A DNA stretch of 64,000 bases from Mycobacterium sp. Marseille-P9652 (GTDB lineage Bacteria; Actinomycetota; Actinomycetes; Mycobacteriales; Mycobacteriaceae): contig NZ_CACRUY010000002.1 in the NCBI RefSeq assembly GCF_902652685.1, forward strand, positions 248,001 through 312,000, in the 5' to 3' direction. The translations under genes and the position numbers were made by a program. Shown here in pieces: positions 59,001 to 64,000 of the stretch. The notes beneath the pieces are model-generated. The model searched no databases, was not told the origin of the DNA, and saw nothing but the letters and a program-made list of their open reading frames with translations. Position 1 is the stretch's first letter; each line of letters opens with the position of its first letter.

Positions 59001-61221
59001 ATTGCTGACCGGGCTACTCGGCACGGTGGACACAACTCTTTCCGAACCCGAACCCGAACCCGAACTCGCACTGCGACAAGGCAAGTGCTTGGTGCCGCGG
59101 CTGGTGCCATGGGCGCGCGGCGGCCCGCTGGCGGTACCCCGCGCGACCGATTACATCCTGGCGCCGACCGAACGGGGCGCGATCGACAACCTGCGTCTTG
59201 TCGAGACGGAAGTGTCGCCGCCGATGGCGGGCCATGTGCAGATCCGCGTAGAGGCCGCGGGCCTCAACTTCCGGGACGTGCTCAATGTGCTCGGCCTCTA
59301 CCCAGGCGATCCTGGGATGATCGGTGGTGACCTCTCCGGCGTCGTGACGGAGTTGGGAGCCGGCGTTACCGAATTCGAGTTCGGCCAGCGGGTTTTCGGC
59401 TTCATGCCGGGTGGATTCGCCACCCGTGTCAACGTGCCCGCCCAGTTCCTGTCGGCGGTGCCGAAGGGGCTGAGCGCGGTAGCGGCGGCCACGATACCCG
59501 CCGGGGCGCTCACGGCCCGGCTTGCATTTGACTGGGCGAAGGTGCGGCCCGGTGACCGCGTGCTCATCCACGCCGCAAGCGGGGGCGTCGGACTGGCCGC
59601 GATCCAGTTGGCACAGCAGCGAGGTGCGACCGTCTTCGCCACCGCCAGCGCCTACAAACGTGCGGCGCTGCGCGAGATGGGCGTGGAACACGTGTACGAC
59701 TCGCGCAGTACGGATTTCGCGGATCAGATTTTGGCGGACACCGGCGGCTCGGGCGTTGATGTGGTGCTCAACAGTCTGACGAACGAGGGATTCATCGCTG
59801 CGACCGTGCGCGCTACCGCGCAGGGGGGCCGGTTCGCCGAGATCGCCAAGCGCGACATCTGGTCTCCGCAGCAAATGGCGGCGGCTCGTCCCGATATCGA
59901 TTACGAGATCATCGCGCTGGACGGGTGCATCGAGCGAGAGCCCGAGCGGGTGGGGAACCTGCTGGCGGAGCTGGCCGACAGTATGGCCAGCGGCGAGCTG
60001 GCCCCGATCGCGGCCGAGGTCTACCCGTTGACTGAGGCCAAGGCCGCATTCCGTCGCATGCAACAGGCGCGGCATATCGGCAAGATCGTGCTGCAGATGC
60101 CGAAACCGCTACAGCCGCACCACGATCGGAGCTATCTGATCACCGGTGGTCTCGGTGCACTCGGCCTGAACACCGCCGCTCACCTGGCCCAACTCGGGGC
60201 GGGTGACATCGTGCTGACCAGCCGGCGCGCGCCCGACGGTGACGCACAGCGGGCGATCGCTGACATCACCGAGCGCTACCGGTGCCGCATCCACACCTTT
60301 GCCGCCGATGTCGGGGACGAGGCCCAGGTCGCCGAGCTGCTGGAGCGGATCAGGACGGAGTTACCGCCGCTGGCTGGGATAGCCCACCTGGCGGGAGTGC
60401 TCGACGACGCGCTGCTACCGCAGCAGAGCCTGGAACGCTTCCGAATGACATTGGCTCCCAAGGCATTGGGCGCGTGTCACCTGGACCGGTTGACGAAGAA
60501 CGACGATCTGGACTTCTTCGTCGTGTACTCTTCGGCTTCCAGCGTGCTCGGTTCGCCCGGTCAGGCCAACTACTCGACCGCCAATGCGCTGCTCGACGGG
60601 CTCGTTGCGGAGCGCAGGGCGAAAGGCCTGCCCGCGACCAGCGTCAACTGGGGTCCCTGGGCGAAGGGTGGCATGGCCACTTCCCGCGCCGCGCGGGCCA
60701 ATCTCAGTGCGCAAGGCCTGATTCCGTTGGAACCGGCTGCCGCCCTCGCGGCGCTCGACGACATCATCGCGCACGGGACGTCGCAGGCCACCGTCATCAA
60801 AGCCAATTGGCAGCGTGCCGCGAAGAGCGGCCTGGGCGCCTCGCGCCCGTCGATTCTCGACCACGTTCTGCCGAGCGCTGTCGCGGCGACACCCGGGGAC
60901 AGCGAGTTGCTCCGGCAACTGCAGGAGGTGCCTGAGGCGCAACGCGGCAGTTTCCTCACCGAATACCTACGGTATGAAGTACAGAGCTTCCTCCGGCTCG
61001 CACAACCGCCGGCCGCGACCAGCCGGTTCTTGGACCTGGGCACCGATTCGCTGATGGCGGTCGAATTCAGCAATCGGTTGGTCCCCCAGTTCGGGGGTGC
61101 GTTCGCGATCAGCGCGACCGCGTTATTCGACTATCCGACGATCGGTTCGCTCGCCGAGTACCTGGCCAGTCAGGTGCCGGAACGGCCCGATACGGATCCT
61201 GGCGCGCCCGACGCCGCGTGA
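50059..61221 (+). CDS. pks: Bimodular type I polyketide synthase (TPP/phleic-acid-type)
   Basis: A 3720-residue synthase: module 1 is KS (C184, H319, H359), AT (S642), KR (from residue 1195, Y1340) and ACP (S1506); module 2 is KS (C1753), AT (S2228), DH (H2529 in HVIYGTVVVPG, D2705), ER (GGVGLAAIQ near 3175), KR (from 3359, Y3505) and ACP (S3664). Both AT domains carry HAFH (740-743 and 2326-2329) and GHSVG, the malonyl-CoA pattern, so no methyl branches are expected. Module 1 has no dehydratase: the stretch from about 900 to 1190 is a KR structural domain. No thioesterase ends the protein, which fits release by PapA3. Size and partners match the PKS for phleic acids in M. smegmatis TPP. ATG 50059 has AGAGAGG upstream. 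Confidence 0.9.
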   Translation: MASLEDPMAPAPGFAIVGYAVRVPGANDADGFWDILRQGRETVSEVPQDRWDVDELFDPDPGAPGKIATRRAGFIDDIAGFDAPFFGVSTREAEWMDPQHRMLLETAWQALEHSGAAPTNLADTRTGVFMGLSTHDYLATMSNELGPAEIEAYLAIGTSAAAAAGRISHRLGLQGPAVTVDTACSSSLVAVHQACQALRLRECDLALVGGANVLISPATMMTFSQSRMLAPDGRCKTFDAAADGYVRGEGCGVVVVKRLDDAIRDGDRIRAVIRGSAVNQDGASGGLTVPNGVAQQRVIAEALQRAGVAAGDVGYLEAHGTGTSLGDPIEVQAAAAVLGEGRDPGAPLLIGSVKTNIGHLEAAAGIAGLVKVILSLEHEVLPKHLNFRNPSPHIPWNRLPVRVVDETTAWERNDRPRAAGVSSFGFSGTNAHLIVEEAPCQVGQFGGAPAPTGQSTDRRFSVLPLSARSPAALVQLADRYRCWLSAHPEAALSDVCFTAGAGRSHLEHRAALVVNSTESARELLGALADDRPAPGLVRGVCADKPQTAWLFPGQGSQFAGMARELFESEPVFAETMTRCAEVIDGVLEKPLLNVVFDSDGPDSQETLRQTCYAQPALFAIEMGLARLWQSWGFEPDVVIGHSVGQYAAACVAGVFGLEDGAMLLAERGRLFGSLPPGGRMVAVFAAGERVEGLTDTFPSLSVAAYNGANTVLSGPAQDLDRAVAGLEADGVRCDWLDTSHAFHSALLDPVLDEFESYANGFQFRSPQRTLVCNRTGTALGRNAKLDGAYWRGHARQPVEFAKSVRTLADLRCTLLLEVGPQPVLAAAALRAWPDPATAPRAIASLRRNTADHRQITDALANAYVMGHRPDFTALQHGRAHKLDLPTYPFQHRPYWFREQRIARTRISDQSAATRTEAVRLLEDGRIEELAAQLDGGSGDQHTVDVLKQLAAQHNQQREAQSITDCRYEIRWDKSAVKASEAAQAELPGGSAWILIGDDADAIKPLVGALTARGHRHRILGLPASDVDEEKLEATLRAAVADEPTTRILHLAALSVGTSSTQSLLRMQHRIVGGTRRLLRAAAAAELRTAIWVLTRGAQRVTSGDTVSPVQSCMWGLGRAAALEYPRLWGGLADLPDDGPLEEGVWTRLIDHLMAAPRAEDQVALRDQTVYVPRLTRRAGQPIATPLELRDDATYLVTGGLGGVGLEIAGYLAAHGAGHLLLVGRRPPRDAVQQRIDAIREQHGCEIRVIAADVANPHDVARLLGTVHSELPPLAGIVHAAGEISSTPLQTLEDAEVDRVFAGKVWGAWYLSEATADIPLDFFLSTSSISAAWGSFGQAAYSAANAFLDGLARRQREQGIPGISVSFGPWGSAGMADAAARAELEKRGVKTLSPADALAGMAELMVASSGKGAEGIVARIDWASFVPLYQLAGKRSFLEELEREVPESPALTSPGTTRLVEQLTMAPAQQRKKLVVDYLRGVVAEVTRIDAAEIRDEAGFFDVGMDSLMAVELRRRVEHAVGKELPATLAMDYPRLVDVADYLLCDVLSIGAQAASSDADSSATLAARRGPATTPLTSGRTDEPIAIVAVACRFPGAPDPEAYWELLSAGVDAIREIPDDRYDVDEYFDPDPETAGKTYSRFGGYLDRIDGFDPEFFGISPREAVWMDPQQRLMLEIAWEGLERAGYSPTALRGSRSGVFVGVAANEYSHLLSANPIETLEAHFITGNALNAIAGRVAFALGLEGPAMAVDTACSASLVAVHQACQALRTGDCDLALAGGVNVLLSPASIVAASRAGMLSPDGRCKTFDAAADGYVRSEGCGILVLKRLGDAERDGDRICAVIPGSAVNQDGASSGLTVPNGGAQQRLIAAALARAGIEGRDVDYLEAHGTGTSLGDPIEVQAAAAAYGGGRDADRPLLLGSVKTNIGHLESGAGIAGLIKVVLSLQHEVLPQNLHFEEPSPHIPWDSLPVRVVDKAIPWQANCKPRRAGVSSFGFTGTNAHVIIEEAPRRAASADEYTPDDAVPDVFPGVDEAPESEASGEPVSVLPLSARSPQALMALAQRYGAWLDAHPKADITDVCFTAGVGRSHFEHRAAIVVDSGGGSIQAARELLTELSENRLRPGVVRGECADPPRTAWLFTGQGSQYPRMARELFYAEPVFAETVTRCAEAVDGMLPHPLLEVLFGADRDSAKMLRHTSFAQPALFAVEMGLARLWQSWGIEPDVVLGHSVGQYAAACVAGVFSLEDGARLLAERGRLFGSLPEGGRMVAVFADPEHVEALAHGFPRVSVAAYNGPNTVLSGPGTDLEQIVATCSNDGIRCSWLDTSHAFHSELLEPVLDEFESCAARVQFAVPELPLVCNRTGAVLTAENPPDAQYWRRHSRQPVQFADSVRTVAALRCSVLMEIGPQPVLTAAAVQVWPESAAAPRAIVSLRKGTDARRQTAEALAAAYVAGHRPDFAALHHQPRRRLELPTYPFQRRHFWPKVSGLAVLDSHGAAVSGILGSAKDLASGDSVYTSRWSIKSQPWLSDHVIYGTVVVPGATYAAMAIAAVGTPAQVHDVFFYEPIILGDKSSREVQLTVHPVGDGGGRTFQVHSRPYGERDAEWSLNADGRIVSGADQGLPVEPASEPTSNPTDSVDAACERMSRKRPQELFGIFADMELAWGPTWSTSLKSLWAGDGEAVGDIVVGDELAEQLGSEPIHPVLLDLCTGIAFPAFPAVLAATEDGGLMGDLFLPLRYGRVALREKMPRRFYCRARWQSGGVDSETQVFDLDFVDRDGRQLGEISGFTVKRAPREALLRGLGGDASRNLYTLGWQETPPAASGDVAESGDGTWLVIGFDDLAAELPGSIVLQRDSINSLSEDPGAWERLFAQARERGAPVSGIVWRSTGRPRTEESTVEFAGRLETEIDQLLTIAQTLSAQQDVKLTGGLWIVTGRAVATEPGEPVDPAQSALWGFGRTMIAEQPSLRCRLVDCDDFDDAVRLLTGLLGTVDTTLSEPEPEPELALRQGKCLVPRLVPWARGGPLAVPRATDYILAPTERGAIDNLRLVETEVSPPMAGHVQIRVEAAGLNFRDVLNVLGLYPGDPGMIGGDLSGVVTELGAGVTEFEFGQRVFGFMPGGFATRVNVPAQFLSAVPKGLSAVAAATIPAGALTARLAFDWAKVRPGDRVLIHAASGGVGLAAIQLAQQRGATVFATASAYKRAALREMGVEHVYDSRSTDFADQILADTGGSGVDVVLNSLTNEGFIAATVRATAQGGRFAEIAKRDIWSPQQMAAARPDIDYEIIALDGCIEREPERVGNLLAELADSMASGELAPIAAEVYPLTEAKAAFRRMQQARHIGKIVLQMPKPLQPHHDRSYLITGGLGALGLNTAAHLAQLGAGDIVLTSRRAPDGDAQRAIADITERYRCRIHTFAADVGDEAQVAELLERIRTELPPLAGIAHLAGVLDDALLPQQSLERFRMTLAPKALGACHLDRLTKNDDLDFFVVYSSASSVLGSPGQANYSTANALLDGLVAERRAKGLPATSVNWGPWAKGGMATSRAARANLSAQGLIPLEPAAALAALDDIIAHGTSQATVIKANWQRAAKSGLGASRPSILDHVLPSAVAATPGDSELLRQLQEVPEAQRGSFLTEYLRYEVQSFLRLAQPPAATSRFLDLGTDSLMAVEFSNRLVPQFGGAFAISATALFDYPTIGSLAEYLASQVPERPDTDPGAPDAA

Positions 61222-61612
61222 CGAGCGTGTGCTTGCGTGCGCGCGCATCTCGCCGGCGCCGGCAGTTCGGTCTCGCATCACCCTGAAAATGGCAGATGGA
61301 CACCGTGAGCCGGAGGACCCGATTTCGCGTCGATACGCGATTGAGATATAACTAGACGTTAGTCCAATAAGCCGCTAGTTGCCGGCGCGTGAAAACTGAA
61401 AATGCTCGTTTTCGCATAATTCGCTGTGCTCAGTTATTCAGCATGCGCCTAATTAATGGCCGCCCCGCGCAGCTCTCACCAGCGCGAACGCGCGGGCCGA
61501 CGATCACCGAAAATAATCATTCCGTTTTCGCCATTCGCGCACACTCCGCGTCAGTGTGATGTATACACACATGTGAGCCGATGCCTGTCGGCGCGTAACG
61601 GGGAGGTAAGCG
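61222..61612. other. 391-base AT-richer gap between pks and the PE gene
   Basis: No gene is seen. The first ~40 bases (ACGAGCGTGTGCTTGCGTGC and on) are a weak, incomplete echo of the palindromic elements at 22378 and 35523. The middle is AT-rich for this genome, with a small GAAAA/TTTTC hairpin at 61398-61413. The PE ribosome-binding site is GGGAGG at 61600-61605. The promoter of the PE gene must lie here but I cannot fix it. Confidence 0.45.
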
Positions 61613-63784
61613 ATGTCTTTTCTATCGGCGGCTCCGGAGTTCCTGAACTCGGCGGCAGCGGATATTTCCAACATCGGCTCTGCGCTGACGAACGCACATG
61701 CAGCGGCGGCCGGCCCGACGACGAGCGTGCTTGCCGCCGGTGCTGACGAGGTGTCGGCGGTGGTGGCATCGCTGTTCTCCGAGCACGGGCAGCTTTTTCA
61801 GACTCTCGGCGCTCAGGCCTCGATGTTCCAGGCCCAGTTCACGCAGGCCTTGAGCCAGGCGGGACTCGCCTACACAGCCGCCGAGCTGGCTAACGCCTCG
61901 CCGTTGCAGGCGCTGAACAGCCTGCAAGCCTTTGAGAGTCAGGTGGCCGGTGCTGTGCCCTCAGTCGGCACCCTGGGTCTGCCGGGCGGCGTCCCGGGTC
62001 TGACAAGCGCGGCTCCGCTCCTGCCGGGCTTGCCGGATCTGGGCGGCGGCCTGGGTCTGCCGGCGCTGCCGGGCCTGGGTGGTCTGCCGGGCTTGCCGGC
62101 TCTGCCGGGGCTGGGCGGGCTGCCGGGCTTCCCGGCTCTGCCCAGCTTCCCGGCTCTGACCTTCCCGGCTCTGACCTTCCCGGCTCTGCCGGGTCTGGGC
62201 AGCCTGACGGGGCTCCTGGGCAGCCTCACGGGTCTGGGCGGCGGCCTGGGTGGACTTCTCGGCGGCCTGACGGGTGGTCTGGGCGGCCTCTTGGGCGGCG
62301 GCCTCCCGGGTCTGGGCGGCCTGGGTGGCCTGCTGGGCGGCCTGACAGGTGGTCTGGGCGGCCTCTTGGGCGGCGGCGTCCCGGGCCTGGGCGGCCTGAC
62401 TGGTCTCCTGGGCGGTCTCCTGGGCGGCCTCCCGGGTATCCCGAACCTCTTCAACCTGCCGCCCGCGGTGGTTGACAGCCTCTTCAATGCGGGCTTCTTC
62501 AACTACCTGCCCAATTTCGGCTTCGGTAACCGAGGCCTCTACAACTTCGGCAACGGGAACACCGGCTTCTTCAACTTCGGTTCCGGAAACATCGGCATCA
62601 ACAACGTCGGCTTCGGCAACAGCGGCTTCCTCCCCGCCGGGCTTCCGCTGGGTGGCGGCAACTGGGGCGGCGGGAACTTCGGCAACACCAACTACGGCTT
62701 CGGAAACACGGGCAACCTCAACTGGGGCCTGGGAAACACCGGCATCGGCAACATCGGTGGCGGCAATACCGGTGCGGGCAACTGGGGCCTCGGAAACACC
62801 GGCGTCGGCAACTTCGGGGTCGGGCTGACCGGGAACGGTCAGTTCGGCATCAACTTCTCCAGGCTGCTCAACTCGGGCAGTGGCAACCTCGGATTGTTCA
62901 ACTCGGGTGCGGGCAACATCGGGTTCTTCAACTCGGGTGTCGGCAACATCGGCATCGGCAACTCCGGCTTCAATACGGCCTTCCCGCTCGCGGGCACCTT
63001 CAACAACATGGGCTTCGGCAACTCCGGCGTCGCGAACTTCGGCGCCTTGAACTCGGGCATGTTCGACACGGGCTTCGGCAACTCCGGTTTGCCCGTAACC
63101 AACCTGATCGACGCCGCACCCGGCTCCAACACACCCTATGGCCCGTTGTCCCCCTTGGGCGGGTTCAACACCGGCTTCGGAAACTCGGGCAGCTGGAACA
63201 CGGGCTTCGGGAACGGAGGCAACTTCAATACGGGCCTCTGGAACGCGGGCAACGTCAATACGGGCGTGGGGAACCTGGGCAACATCAACACGGGCTTCTT
63301 CAACTCGGGCAGCCTGAACACCGGGTTCTTCGGCGGTACGGTGCCTATCCTCGGCAGCGGCGACCCCACGGCCGTTAACTCCGGCTTCGGCAACACCGGT
63401 GTCGGGACCTCGGGCTTCTTCAACACCGGTAATACGGTGTCGGGCTTAATGAACACGTTCACCGACGGAGCATTAGCCGACGGCTTCGGCTCGGGGATCA
63501 TGAACACAGTCATCGACGGAACCAATATTGATGGCTTGGTCTCGGGCATCTACAACCACGGCGTCTCCGGCCACGTTCCGTTGACAAACCTCATTCTGAG
63601 CACCCCGCTGATGTCGACCTTTAGCGGCCTCCTCACGCCCGGTGAGTACCAGCTCCTGGTGAATACGCTGAGCCTGCCGGGCGTCCCCATCTTCATCGAG
63701 CAAGGCTTTGACAGTGGTCTCATGTCGGGCTTTATCAACAACGGGACTCTTATTTCCGGCTTGCTAAGCATCGGCCCCAAGTAA
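61613..63784 (+). CDS. PE-family protein with MPTR-type repeats
   Basis: A 723-residue PE protein. The PE domain (about residues 1-95) starts MSFLSAAPEFLNSAAADI and ends in YTAAE, the YxxxD/E-type signal for type VII (ESX-5) export. Next is a Gly/Leu/Pro-rich stretch (about 115-285) with PGLGGLPGLPAL-like phrases and a 25-residue tandem duplication. Residues ~300-615 are pentapeptide repeats of the MPTR kind (NxGxGNxG: GFGNSG, GSGNIG, FFNSG), which in M. tuberculosis follow PPE, not PE, domains; PE-linked repeats there are PGRS (GGAGGX). The last ~105 residues form a non-repetitive tail. ATG 61613 has GGGAGG upstream. Surface or secreted location is expected; the function is unknown. Confidence 0.88.
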   Translation: MSFLSAAPEFLNSAAADISNIGSALTNAHAAAAGPTTSVLAAGADEVSAVVASLFSEHGQLFQTLGAQASMFQAQFTQALSQAGLAYTAAELANASPLQALNSLQAFESQVAGAVPSVGTLGLPGGVPGLTSAAPLLPGLPDLGGGLGLPALPGLGGLPGLPALPGLGGLPGFPALPSFPALTFPALTFPALPGLGSLTGLLGSLTGLGGGLGGLLGGLTGGLGGLLGGGLPGLGGLGGLLGGLTGGLGGLLGGGVPGLGGLTGLLGGLLGGLPGIPNLFNLPPAVVDSLFNAGFFNYLPNFGFGNRGLYNFGNGNTGFFNFGSGNIGINNVGFGNSGFLPAGLPLGGGNWGGGNFGNTNYGFGNTGNLNWGLGNTGIGNIGGGNTGAGNWGLGNTGVGNFGVGLTGNGQFGINFSRLLNSGSGNLGLFNSGAGNIGFFNSGVGNIGIGNSGFNTAFPLAGTFNNMGFGNSGVANFGALNSGMFDTGFGNSGLPVTNLIDAAPGSNTPYGPLSPLGGFNTGFGNSGSWNTGFGNGGNFNTGLWNAGNVNTGVGNLGNINTGFFNSGSLNTGFFGGTVPILGSGDPTAVNSGFGNTGVGTSGFFNTGNTVSGLMNTFTDGALADGFGSGIMNTVIDGTNIDGLVSGIYNHGVSGHVPLTNLILSTPLMSTFSGLLTPGEYQLLVNTLSLPGVPIFIEQGFDSGLMSGFINNGTLISGLLSIGPK
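62249..62398 (+). repeat. 75-bp tandem duplication inside the PE gene
   Basis: Bases 62249-62323 and 62324-62398 encode the same 25 residues (GGLLGGLTGGLGGLLGGG, then L or V, then PGLGGL) with a single Leu-to-Val change. This is a recent in-frame duplication and a likely length-variable site between strains. Confidence 0.8.
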
Positions 63785-63809
63785 CTGACACCGAGGGTTC
63801 CTGCTAGAA

Positions 63810-63856
63810 CCGACGACATGGCCTGCTGAGGATGACTCAGCAGGCCATGTCGTCGG
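63810..63856. terminator. Perfect 21-bp hairpin terminator after the PE gene
   Basis: Bases 63810-63830 and 63836-63856 are perfect reverse complements around a GATGA loop, 25 bases after the PE stop. This is the strongest hairpin in the window. TGCCCTTTGACTT follows on the plus strand. The symmetrical stem could stop transcription from both sides. Confidence 0.9.
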
Positions 63857-63942
63857 GTGCCCTTTGACTTAATGCTAGTCGCGCATGGGTCCTGCCCAAC
63901 AACGCCGCGTCAGACCAACTTCGCGCGGACTGGCACAACCGA

Positions 63943-64000
63943 TCAGCGGCCGTCGGCCGCCGCGTAACCGGGCATCCCGGTGCGGGTGCCGAGCAAAGAG
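63943..64000 (-). CDS. Possible C-terminal end of a gene running off the right edge
   Basis: On the minus strand, a frame open from the window edge reads SLLGTRTGMPGYAAADGR and stops at TGA (63945-63943). It would be convergent with the PE gene across the 21-bp hairpin, which makes sense for a shared terminator. Eighteen codons are too few to identify a family. Confidence 0.25.
   Translation of the reverse strand, partial: SLLGTRTGMPGYAAADGR

Noticed and set aside
50059-61221. A Pks12-type mycoketide synthase
   Set aside because: Pks12 has two full DH-ER-KR modules and is ~4150 residues; here module 1 lacks DH and ER, the ATs look malonyl-specific, and the neighbours are papA3 and mmpL10.
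62511-63460. A CRISPR array in the repeated region near the right end
   Set aside because: The repeats are in-frame codons of NxGxGNxG peptides, vary at many positions and have no unique spacers.

Overview
The window is high-GC mycobacterial chromosome. Gene content and order from clpX to the degV-family gene follow the Mycobacterium tuberculosis block Rv2457c-Rv2417c in reverse: clpX, a transporter, korA-korB, mobA, rpfE, valS-folC, ndk, rne, rplU-rpmA-obg-proB, nadE, rbsK, a cyclase-like sensor with an MscS channel, proA, a MoxR/VWA pair, then nadD-rsfS-gpgP-octT-degV. Several genes between these are not in that M. tuberculosis block: a lectin-LysM protein, a sirtuin, an isochorismatase-fold hydrolase, an SDR and a diguanylate cyclase. 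The ahpC/PPE41 segment that M. tuberculosis carries beside proA is absent. With a large PE protein at the right end, this points to a slow-growing non-tuberculous mycobacterium; the species cannot be fixed from sequence reading alone.

Bases 1-38943 are mostly core metabolism: 2-oxoglutarate:ferredoxin oxidoreductase, molybdenum cofactor, resuscitation, folate, RNA decay and ribosome assembly, proline, NAD, and methylglucose lipopolysaccharide genes. Several starts (valS, proA, ndk, nadD, the TER-like gene) lie where transcription should begin from a TANNNT -10 box, so leaderless mRNAs are likely. rpfE, by contrast, has a predicted ~240-base leader with four hairpins.

From 38935 onward the window leaves M. 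tuberculosis synteny and becomes a lipid-export and lipid-synthesis region. An MmpS-MmpL pair and an NAD(P)-dependent reductase come first. Next is a minus-strand operon of a papA3-like acyltransferase, an mmpL10-like transporter and a secreted PE-PPE-domain serine hydrolase, divergent from an 11.2-kb bimodular polyketide synthase. This set matches the locus for trehalose polyphleates (TPP) in M. smegmatis and M. abscessus and resembles the polyacyltrehalose locus of M. tuberculosis. Both acyltransferase domains carry the malonyl-type HAFH motif, so an unbranched chain is predicted. Module 1 has a ketoreductase but no dehydratase or enoylreductase; module 2 has the full reductive loop. A model: the PKS builds the chain, PapA3 loads it on trehalose, MmpL10 exports the intermediate, and the secreted PE-PPE enzyme finishes acylation outside the membrane. 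The usual fadD partner is not in the window.

The right end holds a PE-domain protein whose repeat region is of the MPTR type normally found on PPE proteins, closed by a 21-bp perfect terminator hairpin. Non-coding highlights are two copies of a ~63-bp palindromic intergenic element, a MIRU-like element between obg and proB, and structured leaders of rpfE and rplU.
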